NCBI GenBank assembly: GCA_016742075.1 | Contig: JACVCL010000001.1 | Location: 1-64,000 of the forward strand | Length of the DNA stretch: 64,000 nt | From: Phycisphaerales bacterium | GTDB lineage: Bacteria; Planctomycetota; Phycisphaerae; Phycisphaerales; UBA1924 | Reading direction: 5' to 3' | In this document: positions 35,826 through 44,587 of the stretch, one piece after another | Layout of the letters: every line of letters starts with the position of its first letter | How positions within the stretch are numbered: position 1 is the first letter of the stretch | The notes under the pieces: model-generated | The model's database searches: none | Told to the model about the DNA's origin: nothing | What the model saw: only the letters and a program-made list of their open reading frames with translations | Position numbers and translations under genes: made by a program

Positions 35826-38800
35826 TTACGGGAGGGTGATCGAGCAGTTGCCGAAGCTGCTGAGCAGGATCGACAGGTCGTTGCCGGCGACGCCGCCCAC
35901 GCCGTCGAGGTCGGCCGGGCCACCGAGGCCACCACCGAACGCGCCGAGCAGGAGCGAGAGGTCGTTCGCGGCGACAGCGCCGTTGTTGTCGACGTCGGCC
36001 TGGCACTTGATGCCGAAGTTGACCGAGGCCGGGGTGGAGTTGGTGGTGCCAGCGGTGTTCGTGGCGCGGACGCGGGCCCAGTACTTGGTGGCGTAGTTGA
36101 GGGCCGGGGTCACCGTCCAGCTGTTGCCGGTCAGGCCGGTGGCGCTGGCGACGATGCCGGTGAAGCCCGCGTTGGTCGACACGTCAACGTTGTAGGTGGG
36201 CGTCGGGGTGCCGGTAGACGACGTCCAGGTGATGGTCGGCGTGCGGCTGGTCGGGACCGGCAGCAGCGCGATCAGCTGGTTGGCCGTCGGCGAGGTGAGG
36301 TTGAAGGCGCTCGGCGGGACGGTGGCCGGGACGGTGGTGAAGGAGAACGGAGCGTTGCCGGCGGTGGTGGTGCCCGTGCCGTTAACGGCCCGGACGCGCC
36401 AGATGTAGGAGGTGCCGTTGGCCAGCGGGCTGCTGAGGGTGAAGGTGGTGCCGGCGATGCCGGCCTGGTTCACGACCGGGCTGGTGAAGCCGGTGTCGGC
36501 CGGGTTGGTGACCTGCAGGGTGTAGGAGGTCGCGTTCGAGGAGGCGGTCCAGGCGAAGGACGCCAGCACCGCGACGCCCGTGGCCGAGTTGGCCGGGGTC
36601 GTCAGAGTGAACGCGCCGGGGGCAGGGACGCCGGTGCCGGTGGTGAACTGGTAGGCGCTGTTGGTGGCGGTGGCGCCGGCAGCGTCGGTCAGACGCCAGT
36701 AGTGCAGGGTGTTCGGCGCCAGCGGGGTGCCGCTGTAGGTGGCCGTGGTGGCCGCCGTCGGGATGTTGATCGAGCCGACGATGGTGGTGAAGTTGACGTC
36801 GGTGGCGATGTCAAGCGTGTAGGGGGCGATGGTGGTGTTCGTCGCCGGGAAGGCCCACGTGAAGGTGGGGTTGAGGCCGACGCCGGTCGAGTTGTAGGCC
36901 GGGGTCAGCAGAGCCCACTGGAAGGGGCCGGTCGCGATGACCGAGGCGAAGAAGGCGCCGGGCACCGGGTTCGACGAGCCGCCGGTGGCGAGCACGCCGG
37001 GGTTGAAACTCTGGTTGTTGCGGGCGTACCAGCGCCAGTTCCACTGGCCGGCCGGGAAGCCGGTGATCGTGATGCCGGCGGGGGTGATGCCGGTGAAGGT
37101 GCTCACGCCGGTGGCGAAGGTGGAGTCCTGAGAGACGTCGAGGCGATAGTCGATCGCGCCGAACGAGGGCTGGGCGCCGCCGGTGCCCTGAACCAGCTCG
37201 AAGAGGACGTTCTGGCCGGTGGCCGAGCCGCTGGCCGGGGCGGCCATGGCGAAGGCGCCGGGAGCCGGGGCCGCGGAGGTGGTGAAGGTGCGCGGGCCGT
37301 TCCAGGCCAGGGTGCTGCCGCTGCCGTTGGTCGCGCGGACGCGCCACCAATAGGTGCCCTCGGGCACCGCGGCGAGCACGTAGCTCTGGGTCAGGCCGGT
37401 GTTGGAGGACTGCACGATCGAGCCGGCGACGAACCCGGGGTCGTTGGCGATCTCGATGGTGTAGCTGGCAGCGGTGGCGGAGCTCGTCCAGGTGAACGAG
37501 GTGCCGCCGGCGGCCGAGACGCCCGTGGTGCCAGCGGCCGGGGTCGAGAGCTGGAACTGGCCGGGGTTGTTGCTCAGGGTGAAGGAGATCGTCCCGGAGG
37601 CGGCGTTGACCGGCGGAACCGGGTGCACGCAGCCGGGGCCCTGGGTCGAGAAGCGCGACGGGCCGGTGGCCAGAACGCGCGAGAAGTAGGTGCCGCCCGG
37701 GGCGAGCTGCGGCGTGAAGTCGTTGTAGGTGACGCCGATGATCGCGGTGCCCGCGAACGAGCGGTTGTTGGTGGTGAAGGTGTTGTTGTCGGCAACCTGA
37801 TGCACCAGCAGCTGGTCACCGGCGTTGCCGGACCAGGTGAAGGCGATCGGGAAGTTCACGTTGGTCGCACCGTTGGACGGCGCGGTGATCGTCGGGGCGG
37901 TGATCGCCGGGATCGAGACGTCGGGGACGATGTCCACGATGGCGGTGACGGCGGGGACCAGGCCGTTGGCGAAGCAGGCCTGCACGGGCGTGACCTGAAC
38001 CGGGCCGTTGGCCACGGTGTTGGGGCCGAGGATCCCGCCGGAGGCGGCGCTGGGCGGCTCGGTGTCGATGTAGAGCTCATCGCCGCCGATCTCGCCGAAG
38101 CCGACGTTCCGCAGGCTGGGGGTCTGGAGCTGGCCGGTGCCCCAGAAGGCGGGGCCGCCGCCGTTGCCGTAGTAGGGGTTGCCGCTCAGGGTGCCGTTGA
38201 AGCTCGACCACATCTCGACCGCCACGCTGCAGCGGATGGCCGGGGTGGTCGGGGCGGGGTTCACCTGCAGGATCGGGCGCTGGAGCGAGCCCGTGCCGAA
38301 GCTGAACGTACCGATGTACGTGGCCAGCTGGCCGACGTTCGTCCCCGGCAGCGTGCCGGCGTTGAAGAGGAACACGTTGAAGCCGCCCGAGCTGGCCAGG
38401 CGGGCCGTGGCGTTCTCGATCCAGTCGTTGAAGAACCCGACGGCGAAGAAGAGGGTCGTGCCCTGCACGCCCTGATAGAGCATCGGGAAGCGCTGGATGG
38501 CGTTGGTGCCGTTGGCCAGCGTGCCGGGGCGGAAGTTGAAGTCCATCGCCCAGTTCACCAGGCGCTGCGAGGAGGAGAAGATCGTGTAGCGGACGCCGTC
38601 GACGCCGGTGCCGGTGAAGCACGCGCTGCCGCCGCGGTAGTTGAAGGCGGTGACCGAGAGCACCGTGGTGGTGCCGATCACGGCGCCGAAGGTCAGCGGG
38701 GTGCAGGCGTCGAGCTCCAGGGAGTCGAAGCAGGCCTCCTGCGTGGCGCGCGAGCCGAACTCGCCGCGCGGGTCGTACGGCATCCACGGGGTGATCTCGA

Positions 38801-39047
38801 CGAGATTGCCCTGCGGGTCAACCTTCGCCATCGCGAACTCGATGGGCTCGTGGACGAACTGCGGGAGCTCGGAGGTGGGGCGAGCGACGAACTGGCCCAT
38901 CTCCGGCACCTGCTGCCCGAGCTTCATCTTCAGATTCGTGCTGGTCTGCGTCCCGGTCTTCACCGGGCTGGCGGCCTGCGGGGTGGCGGCCGTCGCCATA
39001 CCGGCGACCGTCAGCACCGCAGCGCAACTCAGAAAGCTGCTCTTCAC
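35826..39047 (-). CDS. Exported Fn3-like repeat protein with GC-type dockerin (paralogue 3)
   Basis: 1,073 residues; the GTG start at 39047 has AAGGAG 7 nt upstream. Signal peptide KSSFLSCAAVLTVAGMATA. The N-terminal domain matches paralogues 1 and 2 (KVDPQGNLVEITPWMPYD, SSSQRLVNWAMDFNFRPG, LFFAVGFFNDW). Six Fn3-like modules follow, against three in each of its neighbours. The final module plus dockerin (LLPVPTSRTPTITWTSS...[14 protein letters not shown]) is nearly the same as in paralogue 1. The dockerin loops are DVDNNGAVAANDL and a weak second loop, and the end is FGNCSITLP. The long leader (39048-39422) contains a strong hairpin. A surface or matrix role is likely. Confidence 0.8.
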   Translation of the reverse strand: MKSSFLSCAAVLTVAGMATAATPQAASPVKTGTQTSTNLKMKLGQQVPEMGQFVARPTSELPQFVHEPIEFAMAKVDPQGNLVEITPWMPYDPRGEFGSRATQEACFDSLELDACTPLTFGAVIGTTTVLSVTAFNYRGGSACFTGTGVDGVRYTIFSSSQRLVNWAMDFNFRPGTLANGTNAIQRFPMLYQGVQGTTLFFAVGFFNDWIENATARLASSGGFNVFLFNAGTLPGTNVGQLATYIGTFSFGTGSLQRPILQVNPAPTTPAIRCSVAVEMWSSFNGTLSGNPYYGNGGGPAFWGTGQLQTPSLRNVGFGEIGGDELYIDTEPPSAASGGILGPNTVANGPVQVTPVQACFANGLVPAVTAIVDIVPDVSIPAITAPTITAPSNGATNVNFPIAFTWSGNAGDQLLVHQVADNNTFTTNNRSFAGTAIIGVTYNDFTPQLAPGGTYFSRVLATGPSRFSTQGPGCVHPVPPVNAASGTISFTLSNNPGQFQLSTPAAGTTGVSAAGGTSFTWTSSATAASYTIEIANDPGFVAGSIVQSSNTGLTQSYVLAAVPEGTYWWRVRATNGSGSTLAWNGPRTFTTSAAPAPGAFAMAAPASGSATGQNVLFELVQGTGGAQPSFGAIDYRLDVSQDSTFATGVSTFTGITPAGITITGFPAGQWNWRWYARNNQSFNPGVLATGGSSNPVPGAFFASVIATGPFQWALLTPAYNSTGVGLNPTFTWAFPATNTTIAPYTLDIATDVNFTTIVGSINIPTAATTATYSGTPLAPNTLHYWRLTDAAGATATNSAYQFTTGTGVPAPGAFTLTTPANSATGVAVLASFAWTASSNATSYTLQVTNPADTGFTSPVVNQAGIAGTTFTLSSPLANGTSYIWRVRAVNGTGTTTAGNAPFSFTTVPATVPPSAFNLTSPTANQLIALLPVPTSRTPTITWTSSTGTPTPTYNVDVSTNAGFTGIVASATGLTGNSWTVTPALNYATKYWARVRATNTAGTTNSTPASVNFGIKCQADVDNNGAVAANDLSLLLGAFGGGLGGPADLDGVGGVAGNDLSILLSSFGNCSITLP

Positions 39048-39422
39048 TGTCTAGCTCCTTTCCTCTCGGACCGACCCGGGGAAACTCTCGGCGGGACTCC
39101 TGCGGACCCGGCCCTTCCGGAGCCCGCGTGCCTCGACACCGGCGGTTTGGCCTACAGCCAACGCCGGCGGCGCAGCCACCTCCATCGGTGAAATCTGCGC
39201 GTCCCCGAACACTTCCATTCAGATTACTGGCAAAATCGCCGCGTGCCAGAAGGAATGCCGGGAAATGCGCAGAACGGGCATCCCCCTAACACGGCAACGC
39301 CCGAATTTTGGCGGGTCCGCAGGTTGCCCATCTTGGGGCGCGGTGACACCCCGCATAGACATGCCCGATAATGGGTATGCCGAGAGACGCGCCCCGCCCG
39401 CGAGCCCGCCACTACCCCGACG
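39048..39422. other. Intergenic leader of Fn3-like paralogue 3
   Basis: 375 bp between the start of paralogue 3 and the end of the next dockerin gene. The part next to the start holds the Shine-Dalgarno site (AAGGAG) and a hairpin at 39139-39167. Positions 39200-39330 are relatively A+T-rich and probably hold the promoter; TAATCT on the minus strand near 39220 is a weak -10 candidate with CTGGCA 17 nt upstream. No gene seen. Confidence 0.5.
39139..39167 (-). promoter_or_regulatory. Structured 5' leader hairpin
   Basis: On the minus-strand mRNA, an 11-bp stem: CCGGCG/CGCCGG extended by TTGGC/GCCAA pairing (39139-39144 with 39162-39167; 39147-39151 with 39157-39161), a 2-nt bulge and a 5-nt loop. 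It lies about 90 nt before the GTG at 39047, too far for a simple Shine-Dalgarno occluder. No riboswitch class recognised. Confidence 0.45.
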
Positions 39423-41411
39423 TCAGCGGGTGCACCCGACGTTGGCGAGCAGGATGGTGAAATCGGCGGCGCCCACGGAGCCGTCGCTGTCGAGGTCGGC
39501 CGCGGCGAGCCAGTTCGGGCCGCCGCGCACCGATCCGAAGGCACCCATGAGAAGGGCGATGTCGTTGGCGCCCACGGCGCCGTTGCCGTCGATATCGCCG
39601 GGGCAGGGAACGCCAGCCTGCTGCTCGATCAACTGCACGAGGTCGAAGGTGCTCCGGAGCTGCTGGGCCGAAACGAAGTAGTTCAGGTGCCGGAGGCGGA
39701 GCTGAACGGTTCCGTCCGGGGCGATGTGGGCCGCGGCCCGGGTGTCGAGGATTCTGGCGGCCGCGGCCGAGTCGGTCGTGGTCCGCGCGGTGCCCACGGA
39801 GAAGTCCGGGAGCGGATCCCAGACCACCGGCCCGCCGGTGCCGCCGGAGTAGTTCCTGATCCACGCCGAGCCGGACGTGCCCAGTTCGCTGCTCCAGCTC
39901 TCGATGAGGATCAGAAACTGCTGGGGGGGCGCCGGCGTGCGGAACGGCGTGGAGAACGTGACGGTGATCTCGCCCGTGAACCCGGGCAGCGGGGTGGTGA
40001 CCTGGACGGGGTCGTTATTGGCCATGGCCAGCCGGGCGGGGTTGTTGCCGCCGGTGGTGGTCTCGGTGCCGAGGCTGACCTGATAGGACGAGACGCTCGC
40101 GCCCCAGACCTGGCGCGCGGCCGAAGCGACCGCCGACCATCCCGCGTCGGTCGCCCACTTTGCGTCGTTCCACACGTAGAAGTCGGCGACCCCTTCGGCG
40201 CGGAACATCGCCATAAGCCGGCGGAAGTCGGTCTCGGTGACGGTGTAGAGCGACGTGGGCCCGAAGCCGATGTCGTACCGCTGGCCCGGAAGAGGAATCC
40301 AGGGCGACAGCTCGCCCTGCTTGCCGCCGCCGAACGAGTCGACGGCCGACTCGATGTTGCCCCGGACGACCCGGAGCGTGGCGTCGAACCACGACTCTCC
40401 CGAGACCGCGAACGAAAAGTGCACCGGGTAGATCACGGGCGATTGGCGGTCGCCCAGGCCCTTCCAGGAGTACCACTGCCAGATGGGGCCCCACCACCAC
40501 AGATCGCGGTACACCCGCGCCGGGCTGCCGCCGCCGTCGGTGCGCATGCTGACCAGAAAGTCGCTCGACTGGCACGTCGGCCACGCCGCGCGCACCCGCT
40601 GGTACACCGCCGCGTCCATCGCCCCGTCGACCGCCTGAGCGCAGATCCCCATGTACCAGCGCGACCACGGCCGGTTGCCCACGTCCGACATGTCGTACCC
40701 GACCACGTAGTACGGCCGGCCCGCGGCCGTGTAGAGCTGCTCGAGCGTCTGCGGGCGGCCCTGCGAGTCGAAGCAGCCGGGAACGGTCTCGGTGAACCAG
40801 CGCGGGTCCTGCCGGATCTTGCTGAACAGCGTCAACTCGCTGTAGTCGCAGCACGTCACGGCCTGGAGTTCGGTGTCGAAGATGAAACGGGTGGGGTCGG
40901 GAAGGTTGGGGTTCTGCGACTGCCGGTAGCGGTAGCGCGCGATGAACTCATCCATCCACGCCCGCGTCTGCGCGATGCCGTTGGACATCCACGGCGTGCG
41001 GAACCAGTCGTAGACGGTGCGATCGGCCAGGCTGTCCGCCGGGTGGTACGCCAGCGCGAAGTTCCCTAGGTAGAACGACCCAGGCACGCCCCCGTTCCCG
41101 AAGTTCTGGAGCTGGATCCCCACGCGCCCGGCCGGCAGGCGGCGTATCAGGATCTGATTGCAGATGTCATCAGCGACCTCGGTGCCGGTCCGAAACCGGC
41201 CCGGGTACACGTCGGTCCGCACCATTGCCACCAACGAAGGATCCGAAGCAAGCGGACCAGAGGGGGTGTTCCACGTCCAGAACCGCGGACCGGACTGCCC
41301 CGCCACCGGGAGGCTCGCCAAGATCAGCGCAAAAACCGCGGGAATCACCCGGGCCGCCCAGGCACCGCCGGGGCAACCCGCGCCGGGGATACCCGGCTCG
41401 CCGACCTCCAT
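39423..41411 (-). CDS. Exported protein of unknown fold with GC-type dockerin
   Basis: 662 residues; ATG at 41411 with GAGGAG 7 nt upstream. The N-terminus holds a signal sequence (ARVIPAVFALILASLPVAGQS). Residues about 45-430 are Trp/Tyr-rich and match no family I recognise. Acidic clusters such as RFIFDTELQAV, VVGYDMSDVGNRPW and FYVWNDAKW suggest a TIM-barrel-like glycoside-hydrolase fold, but I can name no catalytic pair with confidence. A beta-rich segment (about 440-590) follows, then dockerin loops [13 protein letters not shown] and DLDSDGSVGAADF, ending in NVGCTR. It is the sixth of the seven dockerin genes in coordinate order and may be an extracellular carbohydrate-active enzyme (inference). 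Confidence 0.7.
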   Translation of the reverse strand: MEVGEPGIPGAGCPGGAWAARVIPAVFALILASLPVAGQSGPRFWTWNTPSGPLASDPSLVAMVRTDVYPGRFRTGTEVADDICNQILIRRLPAGRVGIQLQNFGNGGVPGSFYLGNFALAYHPADSLADRTVYDWFRTPWMSNGIAQTRAWMDEFIARYRYRQSQNPNLPDPTRFIFDTELQAVTCCDYSELTLFSKIRQDPRWFTETVPGCFDSQGRPQTLEQLYTAAGRPYYVVGYDMSDVGNRPWSRWYMGICAQAVDGAMDAAVYQRVRAAWPTCQSSDFLVSMRTDGGGSPARVYRDLWWWGPIWQWYSWKGLGDRQSPVIYPVHFSFAVSGESWFDATLRVVRGNIESAVDSFGGGKQGELSPWIPLPGQRYDIGFGPTSLYTVTETDFRRLMAMFRAEGVADFYVWNDAKWATDAGWSAVASAARQVWGASVSSYQVSLGTETTTGGNNPARLAMANNDPVQVTTPLPGFTGEITVTFSTPFRTPAPPQQFLILIESWSSELGTSGSAWIRNYSGGTGGPVVWDPLPDFSVGTARTTTDSAAAARILDTRAAAHIAPDGTVQLRLRHLNYFVSAQQLRSTFDLVQLIEQQAGVPCPGDIDGNGAVGANDIALLMGAFGSVRGGPNWLAAADLDSDGSVGAADFTILLANVGCTR

Positions 41412-41525
41412 GGCTCGTCTCCTCAGCCGCCCGGCTCGGCCGAGGGGAGACTAGCCCGGAAAATTCCTTACGCAAGCGACACTGCGCGATTTCTGCGCTT
41501 ATCGGTCCGGCCGATCCACCCTGTT

Positions 41526-44393
41526 TCAGGAGCTGCAGCCATAATTGGCGAGCAGCGTCGAGAGATCGTTGGCACCGATGCACGGGTTGCTGTCGAGATT
41601 CGCGGCGGGGAGGTAATTCGGATTCCCCGGGCAACTCCCGAAGCTCGACAGCAGGCTCGACAGGTCGTTGGCGCCGACCGAGCCGTTCCCGTCGATATCG
41701 CCCGGGCAAGGCGTGAAGGTGGTGAACGACCGCGACGCCGGGGTGCTCAGCGTGGTTCCGCCGGGCCCCGACGCGATGACCCGCCAGAAGTAGGTCGTCG
41801 AAACCGAGAGCGTGCCCGGCGGGATCGTGAAGACGGTGCTCGTGTCGCCCGCGAGGCTGGAGAAGAGCGTGAGCGGCGGGGCGAAGCCCGCGTCGGTATC
41901 GACCTCCACCGTGTAGCCGGCAGCCCCCGACGAGAGCAGCCACTGAAGCGTCGGCGTGAGCGTGGTAACGGTCACCCCGTCGGCCGGAGCGAGCAGCCCG
42001 AAGGCCGGTGGCGGCGGCGGCGGTGCCAGGGTGGTGAAGCTTGCTGAGGCGGGCGAGCTGGACGTGGTGCCGCCGGGGCCGGTGGCCACGACGCGCCAGA
42101 AGTACGGCGTGTTCTGCGCCAAGGTGCCCGCCGGCACGGCGTACGACGTCACGCCGGCGCTCAGCGCCTGCTGGATGATCAGCGGCGGAGCGAAGCCGGC
42201 GTCGGAGTCGAGCTCGAGCGTGTAGCCCGAGGCGCCCGACGAAGACCCCCACGACAGGGTCGGCGTGAGCGGCACGCCGGCCGCGCCGTTCGCCGGCGAG
42301 AGCAGCGAGAACGCGCCCGGCGGCTGCACGCCGGTGATCGAGAAGTTGCTGTTGGACACGTCGAAGAAGAAGTTGCCAACCGCCTCGACGCGCACGCGGG
42401 CGGTGGTGGTCGCCGGACCGGGGATCACCACCGACGCGCTGCCGCTGTTGGGCACACCCGACGCAAGGAGCGTCGGGAACGTGTTGCCGCCGTCGGTAGA
42501 CAGGCGGATGTTGACCTGCGAGGTGCTCACGGGCGCGGCCGTGGTGTTGGCGACGTTCCACGTGACGGTGAACGGCTGACCGGAAGTCAGACTCTCACCG
42601 CCGTTGGGGGCCGTGACGGCGAAGGGGCCAGCGGTGTCAGTGACGTTAATGGTGACATCGCTCCAGATCACGCCGCCGCGGCCGTCGCGGACGATGCCGC
42701 GGAAGCGCAGAGCGTTGGAGCCGGTGCGGGTGGTCGTCGGCACGCCCTCGCCGCGGACGTAGTTGGTGTTGGTCGCGAAACCGTTGAGCACCGTGGCCAG
42801 TCGCGGGAACGTGCGGGTGGGGCTGGTGACAGGGAGGAACGGGCGGAAGAACGTCGGGAAACTGGTGCCGGGGAAGGTGCCGGTGTAGTCGAGCATCGGG
42901 CCGCCGCTGGTGTTCAGGGCGATGGCGCTGCCGGTGTTCATCTGCTCCCAGCTATAGGTGAGGGCGTCGCCGTTGGCGTCGCTGCCCGAGGCGGTCAGTT
43001 CGAAGGGCGTGCGGACCGGGATGGTGCGGCCGGAGGGCGGCACGGTGATCGTCGGGACGGAATTGCCCGTGTTCAGCAGCTGGTCGCACGCTCCGGCGCC
43101 GGTGCCCGAGGCAATGTAGGGGCTCATCTGGTCGCCGATGTTGCCGGCGTGGAACATGGCGTCGGAGTTTGACTGCAGGTTGGTCGCCGCGGAGCAGATA
43201 CCGGCGTATCCCATGATCGAGCTGCCCGATCCGGGCTCCCACGCCACGTTGGCGCTGTCGCCGGGGCCGGTGCTGCAGTTGTTGAAGTTGTGCCGCCCGG
43301 CGAACTGGTGCCCGAGCTCGTGGGCCACGTAGTCGATGTCGAAGGGGTCGCCGGTGGGCTGGTTCCGCAGGCTCACGCCCTGGGCCTTGTTCGCGGTGCA
43401 CACATTGCCGATGGCGCCCGCCACGCCGCCGCTGCCGGTGCCGAAAGCGTGCCCGACGTCGTAGTTCGCTGACCCGATCTGGCCGTTGAGGGCCGTCACG
43501 TTCTGGTTCAGCATCGTGTTGGAGTTGCCGTTGGTGTACGGATCGGTAGCGCTGTTCGTGTAGATGGTCAGGTTGTTGTTGCTGACCAGCAGCAGCCGGG
43601 TAGCCAGGTCGCGCTCGTAGACCTGCGTCACGCGGTTCACGGTCGTGGTGACCGCCGAGAGCCCGAGGGCCACCGTCGGCGCGCTAGGGGCGCTCACGGC
43701 GGTGGTGTACTCACCGGTGGCACCGATCGCGATCCGGAAGGTCCGGAGCTGGGTGCCGAAGTTCCGAGCGGCGTCGCGGGGCACGTCGTTGATCCAATCC
43801 TGCGGGCCGGCGCCCGGCGTCGAGCAGGTCCAGAAGTCGTCGACTCCGCGGCGGAGATCCGCTCGGCGGTAGGCGGTGTACAGCGTCTGATCCCCGCGGC
43901 TGTAGCGGTCGATGTACCACGAGCCGTTCGCCGAGAGGATCTGGGCTCCGAAGCCCAGGTACGTCCACTCCATGCGCACGGTGGCCCACGGGTCGTCCAC
44001 ACCGACGCCGAAGTAGGTCTTGATCTCCGGGAACTTCTCGGCCAGACCCGGCTCCATGACGGGCGAGAGCACCACCCGGAACCGCGACCATGAGCCGTCG
44101 GGCGTCGGCAGCGTGATCTCGACAGGGGCGTTGGCCGCGGCGGCGGTGAACTCGAGCGGGGCGACGGCCAGCGTGTTCTTGAGAGCGTCGACGTCGAGCG
44201 CGACCGCCCGGAAGTTCGTCGGGCGGATCCAGCCGTCGAGCGCGGCCTTGTCGGCGGGGATGGCGTCGAGACCGGTCCAGAGCCCGCAGGGGGACCGGCC
44301 GATTCCGCCGACCGGGCCGGCCCCTGCCGGAAGATGCAGCACAAAGGCCGCAACGATCGCCCAAGTAGAGCATCCACGCGCGAGCATCGACAT
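41526..44393 (-). CDS. Exported reprolysin-like metalloprotease with GC-type dockerin
   Basis: 955 residues with a signal peptide (MLARGCSTWAIVAAFVLHLPAGAG). The propeptide-like region is about 40-200. The metzincin active site is HELGHQFAGRH (358-368: three zinc His and the catalytic Glu) with the Met-turn SSIMGYAGIC (391-400), which places it in the M12B/reprolysin-like group. After the catalytic domain come a proprotein-convertase-P-like or Ig-like stretch (about 440-650) and two tandem Fn3-like modules that are near-copies of each other (TLELDSDAGFAPPL and TVEVDTDAGFAPPL). Dockerin loops DIDGNGSVGANDL and [13 protein letters not shown] end the protein with NYGCSS. It is likely a secreted protease. 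GGAG lies 9 nt before the ATG. Confidence 0.88.
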   Translation of the reverse strand: MSMLARGCSTWAIVAAFVLHLPAGAGPVGGIGRSPCGLWTGLDAIPADKAALDGWIRPTNFRAVALDVDALKNTLAVAPLEFTAAAANAPVEITLPTPDGSWSRFRVVLSPVMEPGLAEKFPEIKTYFGVGVDDPWATVRMEWTYLGFGAQILSANGSWYIDRYSRGDQTLYTAYRRADLRRGVDDFWTCSTPGAGPQDWINDVPRDAARNFGTQLRTFRIAIGATGEYTTAVSAPSAPTVALGLSAVTTTVNRVTQVYERDLATRLLLVSNNNLTIYTNSATDPYTNGNSNTMLNQNVTALNGQIGSANYDVGHAFGTGSGGVAGAIGNVCTANKAQGVSLRNQPTGDPFDIDYVAHELGHQFAGRHNFNNCSTGPGDSANVAWEPGSGSSIMGYAGICSAATNLQSNSDAMFHAGNIGDQMSPYIASGTGAGACDQLLNTGNSVPTITVPPSGRTIPVRTPFELTASGSDANGDALTYSWEQMNTGSAIALNTSGGPMLDYTGTFPGTSFPTFFRPFLPVTSPTRTFPRLATVLNGFATNTNYVRGEGVPTTTRTGSNALRFRGIVRDGRGGVIWSDVTINVTDTAGPFAVTAPNGGESLTSGQPFTVTWNVANTTAAPVSTSQVNIRLSTDGGNTFPTLLASGVPNSGSASVVIPGPATTTARVRVEAVGNFFFDVSNSNFSITGVQPPGAFSLLSPANGAAGVPLTPTLSWGSSSGASGYTLELDSDAGFAPPLIIQQALSAGVTSYAVPAGTLAQNTPYFWRVVATGPGGTTSSSPASASFTTLAPPPPPPAFGLLAPADGVTVTTLTPTLQWLLSSGAAGYTVEVDTDAGFAPPLTLFSSLAGDTSTVFTIPPGTLSVSTTYFWRVIASGPGGTTLSTPASRSFTTFTPCPGDIDGNGSVGANDLSSLLSSFGSCPGNPNYLPAANLDSNPCIGANDLSTLLANYGCSS

Positions 44394-44554
44394 GGCTCGA
44401 TCTCCAGAACCAAACAGGGCCGTGATGTCAGCCGCCGGGCCGGAACTGCTCCGCTGAGACCCGGACGCCCCCCCGATCGGTCTTGAAAAGTACCACCGGT
44501 TCCGCCGGGATCGAAAGGACAGGACACGAAATCGGGAGCGAAAAACGCCTCTAA

Positions 44555-44568
44555 GCCCGAAAACGGGC
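44555..44568 (-). terminator. Weak hairpin after hpnH
   Basis: GCCCG/CGGGC 5-bp stem with a 4-nt A loop (T on the minus strand), 20 bp past the hpnH stop; a T5 run follows only after a further dozen bases on the minus strand. A marginal terminator. Confidence 0.3.
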
Positions 44569-44587
44569 GATGGACGATGGGACGGGC

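Noticed and set aside
35826-39047. Tandem repeats in the Fn3-like genes as a possible CRISPR array
   Set aside because: The repeats are long, degenerate at DNA level and in frame; they encode protein modules.
39061-39180. Cyclic-di-GMP riboswitch in the leader of paralogue 3
   Set aside because: GGCCAAACC and GGAAGGG segments caught the eye, but the order and the paired core of the class I riboswitch do not fit.
35787-39191. Long plus-strand open frame opposite Fn3-like paralogue 3
   Set aside because: The translation is Arg/Gly/Ala/Glu-rich with no domain or signal peptide; the minus strand has a signal peptide, Fn3 modules, a dockerin, a Shine-Dalgarno site and a terminator. It is a shadow caused by high G+C.
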